A stretch of 64,000 nucleotides of DNA from Alisma plantago-aquatica (lineage: Eukaryota > Streptophyta > Magnoliopsida > Alismatales > Alismataceae). The stretch spans positions 264,715,501-264,779,500 of the forward strand of contig OY856414.1 of NCBI GenBank assembly GCA_963693085.1, given 5' to 3'. The translations under genes were made by a program, and so were the position numbers. The notes under the pieces are model-generated. The model did not search any database, was not told the origin of the DNA, and worked only from the letters and a program-made list of their open reading frames with translations. Of this stretch, positions 44,971-56,700 are shown piece after piece; the first letter of the stretch is position 1, and every line of letters begins with the position of its first letter.

Positions 44971-47039
44971 AAGAAGGATGTTGGAACCCAACTCAAACTT
45001 TGGGATCTGGGGTTAGCGTAGGGACCCATTTCATCTTTGGGTTGGTACCCTTGGTCTTGTAAGGACAATAAGTAGAGTAATGGTCATCACATTTACAATG
45101 AACACAAACCATAGGGTTCTTAGAGCCGGAAGTCTGTCCATGGAAGATAGGAGGTTCCACACTCTTCTTCTTACCCTTGTTCTTACTCTTTTTCTTACCT
45201 TTAGGAGCAGCCCCATCATATCCCAAACTGTTAGTACCAACTTGTTTGGTAGAGTGTTCTAGGACATCATTGAGGGATTTCTTTCCCAAGAGAAACGTTT
45301 GAAAAGATCTTAACTTGGCATTATCATCACTAAGGTTAATGACAGTAGTAGAAAGACTAGAAAGATCATCTCTAGCTTGCAATAGGTCGGCCTCAAGACA
45401 GCATGCTTTAGTATGAAGGGAATCTCTTTCTAAAGCTATGCTAGAAACTTCATTACTTTGCAAAATAGGTCTAGTAGATAAGTCATTTACTTGAGCAAGC
45501 AATTTGGCATTTTTAGATTTACGTAAAACAATTTCTCTTTGATAAGCATAAACTTCATTTCTCCTAGCATCATCCATGAGTTTGAGTTCTACATTTTTAG
45601 TTTTAAGACCATCAAGCTCATCTAGGCACTTTTGGTTTTCTATCTTAAGATTTTCAATATTTTTAAGATATACATCATTCTCAACCTCTACTCCATTATG
45701 TTGAAGCTCAAGGTCAAGGAATTTCCCTTGCAAGGGGTCTATGCTATCAAGGAGCATTTTTGAATTTTTATCAAGGATTTCAATTTTAGCATAAAGATCA
45801 TCAACTATCTTGCCTAACCTTTTCCTTTTAGATTTGGATTTAGTAAATGATGATTGTCATTCATTTAGCATATCAATGATAGTTTCTTTAGGCAGCTCTA
45901 GCAAATTTACTTCACTTACCTTGCTTACCTCACTTACCTCACATACATCTTCACTAGTAGATGCCATGAGAGCAAGATGGCATTCTCCATCTTCAGATCT
46001 TGAGGAGCTTGAAGAAGACTCCTCCCAAGCTGCATGGGCTGCATCTCTTGATCTTCTTTCTTTCTTATCCTTCCTCTTGTACTTGCCTTCTTTCTTGTAC
46101 TCCCTATATTTCTTATGGCTGCTCTTGTGATGGCCCTTCTTGGCCTTGGGGTAGTCACTCTTGTAGTGGCCTTTTTTACCACACTCATAGCACCTTGGAG
46201 TTGAAGAGGAGGTCTTGCTCTTGAAGTGTTTGCCCTTTGAGTAGTTTTCTTCATGCTCATTAGGGCCTTCATCTTCACTTGAGGAAGGGATGGGGGACTT
46301 CAAAGCAAGTTGTTGTTGCCGCACCATTTCTTCAATTTGTGCTTTGAAGGTTGTGTCCTTTATATTCTTGGACTATTTTTCTCTCTCTCTTGCCTTCCTC
46401 TTCTTACTTTTCAAGCCAAGGCTCATGGGCTTGAAGATTACCAACCAGCTCCTCGGTTGATAGCTCACTTAGCTTGTACACATCTTCAATGGATGTCACC
46501 TTGGGCTCCCATCTCTTTGGAAGAGATCTCAAGATCTTGGAGTTGATGGTGCCTTTGTCTAGCACACTTCCAAGGGTTGTGAATCCATTTATGATGACAT
46601 TGAGCCTAGTGTACATATCAGCCACTCTCTCATTCTTACCCATCTTTAAGTTCTCTAGAAGACCACCAGGCATGTAGATCTTGGCTTCCTTCACTTACTC
46701 GGTTCCTTCATAGGTGACACACAATTTGTGCCATATCTCATGTGTGGTATCCCATGAGGAGATCCGGTTGAACTCATATGGAGTGAGGGCTGCGTAGATG
46801 GTTCTCATAGCTTCGGCGTTGAGTTAAGCATGCTTCATTTTAGCTTCAGTCCATGTCGTGATGTCCCCCTTTGGATCTTCGTATTTGAGGTGGACTATCT
46901 TCCACATTTCATAGCTCACACCTTGGAGGTAGAATTGCATCCTTCTCTTCCAATAGAGGAAGTTGGTGCCATCAAAGACCAGAGGTCTCATGGAGAAGCT
47001 TCCTTCTAGGTTAAGTGAACCAAGTGTTGAATCACCCAT
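44971..47039 (-). pseudogene. gag: S1 gag, long Sirevirus-type
   Basis: Starts at the ATG at 47039 (MGDSTLGSLN) just inside the PBS; FDGTNFLYWKRRMQFYL is the N-terminal landmark of copia gag. After stops near 46824 the frame 46404-46694 gives YTRLNVIINGFTTLGS and ILRSLPKRWEPKV. The frame 45857-46327 has CYECGKKGHYKSDYPK, a zinc knuckle whose last Cys is Tyr, then a Lys/Ser-rich basic stretch. The frame 44993-45757 is a predicted coiled coil with repeated Leu/Glu, then a second knuckle CVHCKCDDHYSTYC, which is intact. Two zinc knuckles and a long coiled coil fit Sireviruses. About five stops separate the blocks. Confidence 0.9.
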
Positions 47040-47075
47040 CTTCTCCTACTTGTTGAAGTAGCTTGGAGACGGCCT

Positions 47076-47087
47076 GCTCTAATACCA
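47076..47087 (-). other. S1 primer-binding site (tRNA-iMet)
   Basis: The plus strand GCTCTAATACCA gives TGGTATTAGAGC on the minus strand, with one change from the usual site. It is two bases from the LTR at 47090. Confidence 0.9.
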
Positions 47088-47089
47088 CT

Positions 47090-48585
47090 TGTTGGTTCAA
47101 TGGGCTCTAGAAGGGGGGTTGCATAGAGCTTCACAAATTCTCACAAGATAAATTAGACCACCAAATTATATATTTGAAAAGATTAAAAAAGTAGCAATTT
47201 GATGTCCAAATTTAACATACATAGCAAGGATGAGAGATAGTGAAAAACAAGCACTTGGACAGGTTGTTTAGAGTGGTTCCATGTCCTAAACTTAGGAACA
47301 ATGTCAGTCCACTACCTAGAGTGGGTTAGTCTCTAGGATTTGCAATCTTGGTACTCTTATATTCCACAATAAGATTACAAGACACAACAACCACACATCC
47401 AAGGGCTTAGTACCTCAAGCAAAGATCTTAAACCTACAGAAGGAGCTTACCCACTTGAACCAGGGAGTCTTTAGCCATCAACATGGACTTACTTACTCCT
47501 TTCATCAAGTCTTCTTCCTTCAAGGGATTACCTATATTCCTTGAGCGTTGTCTTACTTCTCTCCTTCACTCAGAGATCTAGAGAACCTATCTCCTTCACT
47601 TGGAGACCTGGAGTAGCTTTCCTTCTTCAATCTTGAAGAACAACACCTCCTTCTCCTTCACTTAGAGAGGGATCTTCAACTTGACTTCAATAGGAATTGA
47701 GGTTGGAAGATGGAGGAGGAGAGCTTTACAACAATACAGGGAGTATCTCTCTTATATAGGAACCTATCAAACTCATACTCATGAATTTGACTTGAAGGTA
47801 GATAGAGAAAGGGGTTCAATGTCTTAGAACACTCTCATCTATGCTAGGATTAAGTTTGCAATGAATGAGCAACCTTGGAATGAACTCCCAAGTGTTCTAT
47901 ATATAACTGAGGGTGTTGCTTTGAGTTAGGTGAACTCTTGGGCCAAAATATAGCTATTTTCCTTCAAGAAAACGTCTCTATTTTCGATCAAATAACCCAC
48001 CAACGGTCACATCACTTTTTTCTACAAATTTTGTACAGTGCAATCGATCGAGTTTACCAATAGAGTAAATGACAAACCAATTTTCAAAGTATCGATCGAG
48101 TTTGTTTTGAAGAAACTCGACTGATCAATGAATGATTGTTTTGGTCAGGTACTCCATCGGTCGAGTTCTGAGTAGACACAACTCGACTGATGCAATCTTT
48201 AGAGACTGTATTAAGGTGGATCGGTCGAGTTTGCCCTGGGGAGAAACTCAACCGATTGACAACCTGATGTAAATCTTTGAATATGCATCTAAAGTGATCT
48301 AACATTGGTGTTTTATGTCCCAATCAATTTTCTCACCTTAGTTACAAGTCAATTCATCATTACAAGTGATTACAAATATGTTCTAAGGTCATTTACATAG
48401 ATTTCCACAAATGCACACTTGTAGCTCTTTGACTTGAACTTGAGTCAATCTAGGGTTTTGGATTTGGGATCCTTTTCATGTACCTAATACCTGAAGTCAA
48501 TCTTTAATACACATATTAGATACATATGAATGGAATGGTTAAGTCATTATCAAAATATAGGCAATGTATAACCTCTAGGTCAACA
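47090..48585 (-). repeat. S1 5' LTR
   Basis: 1496 bp, TGTTGGTTCAATGGG to TCAACA. Collinear with 37462-38972. The hairpin array is at about 48044-48256. A frame on the minus strand at 48084-48323 translates the array and is not a gene. Confidence 0.94.
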
Positions 48586-51441
48586 CGAATGACAGAGACA
48601 CTTCTGGAAGGGTATGGCCCATATCCAATCCTATGAATTCATATATTCAACAATATATGACTCCAAGCTTCCTCTAAGAGAAAGCTTGTTTCACCATGTA
48701 GTAAGTGTTGACACTGAGATGGATCTATGGCATAGGGAAAAACTACAAGATTAAGTTCCACTTGATTAGTTAAGTCAATTAAGTGTCTTTTAGCATCAAT
48801 CAAGTTACAACGTATAAAATAATAACAAGTTCTACAAAGATAAGGGCATAGTACTCGTTCAACAAATATAAACATATAGGGTGTGAACTTATCACATCAT
48901 CAATATCATAGTCACATGCTATGGGACATCAATCCATCAGCTCATCATTTCTATATCACAAGTGCCTCAACATGCCTCTCCAGGCTCATTCAACTTATAT
49001 CATGTCTCATCACCAGAGCATTTACTAGCTATGATTATTAAACTCATAAAACATGCATGCTTAGAATTTTATAAACAAGAGAGGTAACCGCATAACATCA
49101 CAACCATTCCATGGTGAAGAAACAAGAAAAATCACCATTCATTACTATTGGGGTTAGGGTTTCCTTTTAACCAATTAGGGTTTATAAGACTGGGTTCAAC
49201 CATCACCCTCCCTCATCTTGGTGTGTATAAGGATTAGAAGGCAACATTAGAGTTGGTTAGATAACATTTTAAATAGCATTGTATGTGGCTTATATATCAT
49301 ACATATATGGTTATCATTAGGCATTACATGTGTTTCTCATCCACCTACCATCACCCTATGTTGACCACATAACCTCATAGGTCATGACCACCTACTATGG
49401 TTTGTCACAACTATGACCCTCATGTGCCTCAACCTATGTTGCAACTCAAGACAATCAACCACCACCCATGTCGCGACCCAAGACCATCATGGTCATGACC
49501 CTACTCTATATAGTGAGTCTCAACTCAAGCAAAGTAGGTCCAAGACCAAGGGTGACTCGACCACCACCTTCTAAGGGTCTCAACTTAACATCACTAGGTC
49601 GAACACAAACTTAAAGGATCATATTGAACCAAAAGCTATCAAAGTCCCAACCATCATGAGGGGAGTGTCACGGCCTCCTAAGATGCACCACCTAGGTCAC
49701 CAAAGAAAAACTAAAACAGAAGGTGAAACCATAGTTACCATGAAGAAAAGGTCACATACTAATGATCACCAAGACTCTAATTCATGGTTCAAGAAACTAT
49801 CAAGGAGGAGCCTTACCCAAGGAAGAGAGAAACAAGCTTAAGATAAAAAAAACCAAACCTAAAATCCCTCCAACATCTAGGTGTAAAAACACCCTTCATG
49901 ACAACAAGGTAAAGGAAAAGACATAAAGACAACTTCCATAACATATTATCTACCAAAATGGGTACAAAAGATTAGGGTTTCATATTGCTTTCAAACCAAT
50001 CAAGGAGTTTCCACCAAACAAGATCTAGAGATTACCACTAAGCACAAGTATGGTGAGAAGGCAATTTAGAGGAATAAAATAGTAATAAAAGAATAAAGAA
50101 ATGTAATAATAGAGTAGGTTTAGTGTTATATAACCCCCCTTAAGATGATAACCACTAAGGGCTCCAAACTCCAAGATCAAGAGTTCCAAGCACACAATCC
50201 AAGGGTTGAAGAAGCTTCACCAAAATCTCCACACTAGGCCACAAGAGCACCTAAAAAAGAAGAAGACATCAAGGTCAAAGTTAGCCCAAAGAAAGAAGCA
50301 AAGAATCTCTTGGACGAACCAAAGAGAGAGGGGAAAAGAGAGGAGAAATCCTTTTCACACTTGGGTCTACCTTGTCAAGACATGGTCTATGACCCTTGTG
50401 ATGAGGAGTCTCTCTCCTCCATTCAATAACCATGGTGTAAGGCTAAGAATAGAGAAGGAGATGAAGGTAGGAGATCAAAGGAACATCAACTTAGAAGGTA
50501 AACACTTACCAAAGATGGGAGATGGACTCAGATAACCGCCACCTCTGCATGCAAGAGGAGATTGAATCCTCAAGCTCCAAGGACGAACCTCCTTGCTCCA
50601 CCAAGCTCCATGAACCATAAAAGAAGGACGAAGAAGATTGATGGCCAAAAAGGGTTGCAAGCAAGAAGGGATAAGGGGTTATATAGATGAAGGATGAGAG
50701 AGAGAGCAAATAGTGAGGTGTCAAAACACTAAGGAACCCAAGGGACACTTATCCTCACAAAAGACCAACATGCATCTACATGAAACCACTTAAACATGAC
50801 ATGTAAGACATGGTGATACACTCTAGGTAGTGTATTGATCACCTACGAAACTCCACCCTCTAGGTCATAATCGTGACACACCAAGGGGCCCCATGGTCAC
50901 GACACACCCAAGCAACACAACTAGGTCACAACACCATGACCACCATAAGCAACCTAGGTCAAAATACACCTCTCCAAGCCTTTTTATAGACCCAAGATAA
51001 CCTTGGCCATGACCAACACACCAAGGGGAAGTGTCTCGACCATGAAAACCCCTCAACAAACCTTAGGTCGCAACCTAGGTCGAGACAAACCAACAAGGGT
51101 CACAAGGTCAAAGAAGACCAACCCTAGAAAACCCTAATCACCACTAAGGGTGACACCACTCAAACAAGGGTCAAACAAAGCACCCCAAAGAACCATACTC
51201 TCTATCATGAGGCTAGGAGAGAGAAGGAACACTCTATAGGTGGAAAATTGCACATCAACCCCCTATATTGGGTAAATTGCAATTTGCACAGAAAGCACAA
51301 ACATCATCCAAACAAGCTCAAACTTGAAACTTAAGCACACTAAAAGACCTAATTACATCTAAAAGATTAGAGCAAGATTCTAAGCACATGATTAAGCCAA
51401 AGGAATAGGGTCAACCTAAAACTCAGGTCAGGGTCTTTACA
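48586..51441 (-). repeat. G1 5' LTR, segment 2 (R/U3 side)
   Basis: Continues from 37461 after S1 and matches 16700-19175 plus 20018-20273. It gives the empty site of K1 near 51195 (CCATACTCTCTATCATGAGG). A TATA reads on the minus strand at 50677-50686. GGTCATGACC-type words recur (49380-49389 is a perfect palindrome). It ends GTCTTTACA at 51441 next to the TSD. Open frames inside (48639-48875, 49656-49841, 50206-50535 and others) are not shared with the other LTR in frame. Confidence 0.92.
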
Positions 51442-51446
51442 TATCA

Positions 51447-52097
51447 AGTGGCCAGGATACCAATCTTCTATAGGAGGGACAAATCCCATCTATACATTAC
51501 TCACACTGAATTTACATGTGTCATAATGAAACTGAGCATCACCCTTATGGGAACACTTATTCAAGATCATGTTAGATGATGTCAGAATATATTGAAAAAC
51601 ATGTGATGAGTGTAGTGACTTCAGGTTTAAGAACCACAATCACCACCATCACTATGAGAGTTTATTCTAACTACCATTCCATGGTCTCCATGTATCACTC
51701 TCAAGGTGGGTCTATCACACACATGTTCTCTAACATTTACCTAGTTGTTTGGTTTGATATCACATATCATGACTGGTGAGATTTTGTCATCAACCAACAC
51801 ACATTATAGTCTTATGTATTATTGTTGTCTATATTTTTTCCACAGTAATATCTGACTAGGGACATAACAAGAATGTGTGTACTCTTACTATACATTTTAT
51901 CTCAATGTTTAGGTTCTCAACCTAAAGAAATATGTCATCGGGTAACAACATTGCTTAGACGTATACTATGTTTGTGTCATCATCTCATGATTGAGACAAA
52001 AATAATAGATGGAATTACCTTTATAATTATCAAAGTAGGTATCTCATGCCCCATGTCAATCATAGTATGATTGGATCTATGGGAATACATACCAATA
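51447..52097 (-). repeat. C1 3' LTR, inner part (after G1 insertion)
   Basis: Matches 59430-60068 of the 5' LTR (for example CATGTGTCATAATG and ATCTCATGCCCCA). It ends ACCAATA where the 5' LTR has ACCAACA, so on the minus strand the LTR starts TATTGG/TGTTGG. Together with 3600-4882 it makes 1934 bp. Frames 51576-51779 and 51873-52070 are unsupported. Confidence 0.88.
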
Positions 52098-52112
52098 GAC
52101 TCCCACTTTCAT
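52098..52112 (-). other. C1 polypurine tract
   Basis: On the minus strand GAAAGTGGGAGTC ends directly at the LTR start. It fixes the C1 orientation together with the PBS at 58058. Confidence 0.85.
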
Positions 52113-52572
52113 TTAGAGCCAATCACCCATGAATCTTAGTTCAAGTGATTTTCAACATGTCCATTATGTTACTACTATGCAAGTTCTTTTATAGCGGGTT
52201 AGCAACAACTGCTTCTAGTTAGTATTTTTTTTTTAAGTTTTCACATCTTCTCACTGTATGACTTTTCATATGTGATGGAATTGTTGTAGTATGCTATCTG
52301 AGATTCCTTTCCTATCCAGTAGCTCCATTGTTTTCATAATATTTCTACCACATCATCAATGGTTGGAATCTCCCACAAGTTCATATGAACTTCTTGATCC
52401 ATAAATTATCCTTTGATGTCTTTGAAGAAGTAAGGTACTCAGTTTTTATTGTAGATTAAACAATTGTCTCTTGCTCAAAACTCTTCCATCTTACAGTTCT
52501 CATTTTACAATCAAACACATATTTAGATTGAAATCATTAATTTTCTTTGTCATTTTGGAAGCTTGCATCGGT
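52113..52572 (-). pseudogene. pol: C1 RNase H remnant
   Basis: Located between the polypurine tract and K2, at the 3' end of pol as expected. Only scattered blocks read like copia RNase H (an AYFFKDIKG block and a WVIGS-type ending near the polypurine tract). There are many stops. The call rests mainly on position and order. Confidence 0.5.
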
Positions 52573-52577
52573 CTAAC

Positions 52578-52867
52578 TGTAACATCCTAGGATTTGAGGC
52601 CTCGAATAAAATGATCTTAAAAGGAATGATTGGACTACCCATATCACCAAGGTGCACCTCCTTTTCCGAGAGCCCATCACTAAAGAACTCCATAGTTAAG
52701 CATGCTCAGCTTGGAGTAGTACTAGGATGGGTGACCAGTCGGGAAGTTGACCCCGACTTGTGCATGAGTGAGGACAAAGTGCGCAGTTAAGGCTAGTGGT
52801 GGTCTGTGGGGCCAGAGTCATTCTTGAAACTCTACTAGAGCCTTGGGCAGTGGCCCCGGACATTACA
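52578..52867 (+). repeat. K2 5' LTR with 5S rRNA-like segment
   Basis: The 5S-like part is about 52644-52763. Box A word AGTTAAGCATGCTC starts at 52694; GGAGTAGTACTAGGATGGG with GTGACC (box C 52724-52736) is nearly the canonical plant 5S sequence. The spacing between the two boxes is kept. Confidence 0.94.
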
Positions 52868-53118
52868 AATGGTATCAGAGCCATAACCCCACTAGTAGGT
52901 GGGGCCCACATGGGCATGGCATGCCAGTCTTGAGCTGTGTGGTCCAGACATGTAGGAAAGGGTTGTCCATGGTTGACGTAGCCACCCTTGTGCTGGTATT
53001 CCATGATCGGGAGCTGGGTGTCCATGGGCCATTGTGGGTCTGCACTGAAATGGGGCCAGATTATGAGGCCTTATAGTTGAGCCTTGACGAGGACGTCAAG
53101 AGTCTAAGTGGGGGAGAT

Positions 53119-53409
53119 TGTAACATCCCAAGATTTGAGGACTCAGATAAAATGATCTTAAAGGGAATGATTGGACTTCCCATATCACCAAGGTGCACCT
53201 CCTTTTCTGGGAGCCCATCACTAAAGAACTCCATAGTTAAGCATGCTCAGCTTGGAGTAGTACTAGGACGGGTGACCAGTCGGGAAGTTGACCCCGGCTT
53301 GTGCATGAGTCAGGACAAAGTGTGCATTTAAGGCTAGTGGTGGTATGTGGGGCCAGTCATCATTCTTGAAACTCTACTAGAGCCTTGGGCAATGGGCCTG
53401 GGCATTATA
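53119..53409 (+). repeat. K2 3' LTR with 5S rRNA-like segment
   Basis: The 5S-like part is about 53185-53304, with box C AGGACGGGTGACC (one change). It ends ATTATA where the other LTRs end ATTACA. Confidence 0.93.
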
Positions 53410-53414
53410 GTAAC

Positions 53415-54570
53415 CCTTTACACCCAACTCTTCCTTATTACCATAACTAAGGAACTGATCCTTTTAGTTCTTCTAAAGTACTTAAGGATGTTCTTTATGG
53501 AAGTCCAGTGACTTTCACTAGGATGTGATAGATATCCACTCCTCATGCCTGTTACTTATGAAATAATGGGATGAGTACATTACACTAAATTCAAAAGATC
53601 CATTTGTTAATGCATATGGAATCTCACTATGTTTTCCCACTCTTCACAAGAACTAGGACATTGGGCTCTTGAGAGACTAATCTCATGCAACATGGACAAA
53701 AAAATGTCTCACTAAGTCTTGCATGTTGAACCCCTCCAACATATTTCCAATGTATGTGCTCGTTCTTGGGTCAAGAAGCTTTTCAGATCTATCTTTGTAG
53801 ATCTCAATTCCTAGCACATAGGATGTTTTATCAAAACCCTTCATAGAGAAGGTACTTTCCAGGTAGGTTTTCACATTAGTAGTATAAGGTTGTTATTCCC
53901 CAACATTATGTGGAATATAAATATACTCCCACTCGACTATTGTAATCACAGATTTCATCTTCATTTCAACTAAATCCAAAATCTTTAACTATCTTGTCAA
54001 ATCAAAGATTCCATCTCTGATTGCTTGCTTTAATCCATAGAGTGAACTTTGTAGCTCATAGACTTTATTTGAAATAATTGGATTTATAAAACCTATTAGG
54101 TTGTGTCACAAACACATCCTCTACAATATTCTTGTTAATGAATGTGGTTTTAACATCTATGCCAAATCTCATAGTAATATTAAGCTATAAGGTAAGCATG
54201 ATCCCGATGGATTTAACCCATGGCAACTTTTGAAAAGATTTCATCATGTGTAACACCTTGAACTTATTTGAAACCCTTTATAGCCAATCTGTCCTTATAG
54301 GTTTTTACATTACCATTCATGTCAGTCTTCTTTCTAAATACCAACGTTCACCCTATGGGTTTTATCCCTTTAGGTGGATCCACTAAGGTCATACCTTTCT
54401 GGTGTGTACATGGACTCCATCTTGGATCTCATGGCCTCAAGCTAGTTTTTAGACTCTAGTCCCTCAATAGCTTCTAGGTAGGTTGTTGACTCATCGTCTA
54501 TGACCAACTCACCGTCTTCTTGACCTATAACATATCATATTCTTTCATGCTCCAGGCGCATTCTACTAGA
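53415..54570 (-). pseudogene. pol: C1 reverse transcriptase, broken
   Basis: The frame 53683-53874 reads FSMKGFDKTSYVLGIEIYKD then STYIGNMLEGFNMQ, the C-terminal part of copia RT. The N-terminal part is at about 54230-54450: LEAMRSKMESMYTPE, then KTHRVNVGI and IGYKGFQ fragments. The YxDD box between them is not readable. Numerous stops break it. This RT belongs to a different copia lineage from S1. Confidence 0.78.
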
Positions 54571-55780
54571 ATTATGAGATTTTGTGTTACATACGGAACT
54601 TGAGATTCCACAACAATTTGTGATTCTCCTTGTTCCTATTGTACCTCTTTAGGTTCAATGCTTTCTTGTTGGTCTCAAACATTTAGAGTTCTACTTTTCA
54701 CCCATTATTTCCTTTTGGAACTAAATTCCCTATAGGAATGTAGTTGTCATGGCAACAAAACACTTATGTTGTCAGATTGGAATATAAAAATAGTTTTTAA
54801 CATAATTACATTTATGTGATTCATGGACAAAGCTTTTCAAGAAACCATTTTCTTATACAAGCTTACAATCCTATACTTAATAAAGACATATCAGTACACC
54901 TCCCATTCCATATCTCATATTGTGTCTTTTGAACTATTTTAGATAGTACAATGTTTTAGTGTAAATCATGTGCCCAAAATGGAAATTATAAGATTAGCTA
55001 GATTCATTGATAATCGAACCATGACTACGTGGTGTGATTCCTTCTTTCTGATACACTATCATTGTGTTTCAGGTGGAGTCTTCATGATACACTATCATGG
55101 TCTCTTAGAAGATCCTCAAACTCTTGGTTCAAACTATCTTCCACATTAATCATATCGAAGAGTATTACTACTTTTACCAAGTTGGTTACATACTTCATTC
55201 ATAATATGTTTGAACATTTCAAGAAATTCATACTTGTATTTCATTAAATACTAATTACTATATCTACTAAGATCATCAGTAAATATAATGAGGTACTATT
55301 AACCACCTCTACAATATATTCAAAAAGGTCTGCATACATCAATATGTATGAGACCCTATAGGATACTTACTCTCCCACTATATCTAGTGAAAAGTTCTTT
55401 TGTCATATTGCCCAATAATTAATACTTTCATATCTCTATTGGTTCAATAACCAAAAGAGTCTAGATAGCCATCAATATAGATTCTAGAAATGCATTTCTC
55501 ATTATGTGCTCTAGATGAGTATGCTATAGGTATTCATTATTTGATTTATCGAGTCATTTAGTATATATAATCATCTCTATAACTATCAATATAAACTATG
55601 AGACTGTATAACCATTTCCATAAAAGATATTCTATTTGAAATCAAAATATTCATATTTTCTTGTCCATACAAGATTCATGATGTTTTTGGTAAATGTCAG
55701 GTACATAACAACAGTTCAATAATTATATTACATGCCCTCTAGGCTTAAGTGAATGATAGGTGGTAACTCTTTCTTTGCAC
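54571..55780 (-). pseudogene. pol: C1 integrase and upstream protease region, broken
   Basis: Reading the minus strand from 55400: a HIDVCRPF block with the first integrase Asp, then YLIIFTDDLSRYSN and KYKYEFLEMFKHIMNEV, then NQLGKSSNTLRYD. Further on, at about 55000-55060, KGITPRSHGSIINES stands where the catalytic-Glu helix should be, the Glu itself not being kept. The order gag-integrase-RT is the copia order. The region 55480-55780 should hold the protease and zinc-binding part, but I cannot read an active-site loop. Plus-strand frame 55062-55247 is a shadow. Confidence 0.7.
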
Positions 55781-56700
55781 AGTTCTAACTTATTTCTTCT
55801 TGGACTCTAAAGTGGGTAATTTTATCTCCTCCTTCTTCTTGAGTTCATCCAAATAGTGAGGAAAATTCCTCTTCCAGTGTCTAGGTTGGCGATAGTAGTG
55901 ACAATTGCCTCCCTTGATCAGCCCTCCCTTTTCCTTGAGTGTAGAAGACTTAGGCTTTTGGATAGATTTAGAACTCTTATTAGCTTTGCCTTTACCCTTA
56001 GACTTCCCTTTTCCTAAACCAATCATCATCACAAACTTGGGCTTCTCTTCTTCATCTATACTTTAGAAGTTATCAACATGCCAAGAAATTCTGACAACAA
56101 CTTGTCAAAATCATTCATGTTGTCTTTCATTACAAACTTGTTGTATGACTCTGGTAGTGACTGTAGAATCACATCTTTGACCAACTCTTGACCCAAGGGA
56201 AATCTCAGTCTAGCAAGGTTCTCGACATACCCAATAAGCTTGAGCACATGGGGACCTACTAAATTGTCTTTTACCATGTTGCACTTGAACAGTGCCTAAG
56301 AGACTTTATATCTCTCTTGCCTTGCCTGATCTTCATACATGTTCTTAAGATGTGTCATCTCAATAACACCCATGTTCTTGTGATGTCTCTACAACTCATA
56401 GTTCATCGAGCACAACATCAAGCACTTGGCATCTACGACATCTTCAAAATGCTTCTTGTAAGCATCCTTGTCAACCTTAGACGCAATGGGAGCAAGTTCA
56501 TCTGGCTATGGTGTTTCAAGGACATAGATCTTATGGTATTGAGTGAGAACAATTCTCAATGTCCTGAACCAGTCATGGAAATTATTCCCATTCATCTTGT
56601 CCTTCGCAAGGACCGATTGCAAAGAAAATGTGTTTGTGTTTACCTTTATATTCTACAAAAGAAATTGCAACTTTGTCAAAACATTTTTTATTAATTTGAT
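55781..56700 (-). pseudogene. gag: C1 gag, broken
   Basis: The frame 56056-56277 reads HVLKLIGYVENLARLRFPLG, then VILQSLPESYNKFVMKDNMN, the copia gag (UBN2-type) segment. The frame 55790-56032 has a basic Lys/Gly/Ser stretch, then CHYYRQPRHWKRNFPHYLDE, a zinc knuckle with its second and last Cys changed to Tyr and Phe. The N-terminus toward 56700 is unreadable, and the plus-strand frame 56317-56694 lies antisense to it and is a shadow. Confidence 0.82.

Larger units (their letters stand above)
37462..48585 (-). mobile_element. S1: Sirevirus-like Ty1/copia element in the G1 5' LTR
   Basis: The LTRs are 37462-38972 (3', 1511 bp) and 47090-48585 (5', 1496 bp), TGTTGG to TCAACA. The PBS lies beside the right LTR and an A/G-rich polypurine tract beside the left, so it is on the minus strand. 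The order is gag, protease, integrase, RT, RNase H, then an extra long ORF before the 3' LTR, the layout of Sirevirus/Maximus elements. RNase H, RT and the second zinc knuckle are well preserved, making S1 the best-preserved autonomous-type element here. No convincing 5-bp TSD: CAGAC (37457-37461) against CGAAT (48586-48590). Confidence 0.93.
4883..51441 (-). mobile_element. G1: Ty3/gypsy element, host of four later insertions
   Basis: The LTRs are 4883-20273 (3', minus G2 and K1, about 3.9 kb) and 36375-51441 (5', minus S1, 3943 bp). Plus-strand ends are TGTGACGCCCC/TGTGATGCCCC at the left and TCCTTACA/TCTTTACA at the right. A perfect TSD, TATCA, occupies 4878-4882 and 51442-51446. The unbroken C1 LTR at 59415-59430 reads TTATCAAGTGG, the empty site. 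The PBS is 36356-36367. The internal region without G3 is about 4.8 kb, with gag, protease, RT, RNase H, integrase in Ty3 order. The pol C-terminus resembles Tekay/Del-type chromoviruses, which also have long LTRs; that lineage call is inference. Confidence 0.92.
52578..53409 (+). mobile_element. K2: Cassandra (TRIM) element in C1 pol
   Basis: LTR 52578-52867, PBS TGGTATCAGAGCC from 52870, internal 251 bp, polypurine AGTGGGGGAGA, LTR 53119-53409. The flanking 5-mers are CTAAC (52573-52577) and GTAAC (53410-53414), one mismatch. The two LTRs are much closer to each other than those of K1, and their 5S parts are better preserved, so K2 looks younger. Frames at 52563-52790, 52696-53025, 52843-53076 and 53077-53331 are read through the LTRs and internal spacer; the first and last resemble each other only because they cover the two LTRs. 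None is a gene. Confidence 0.95.
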
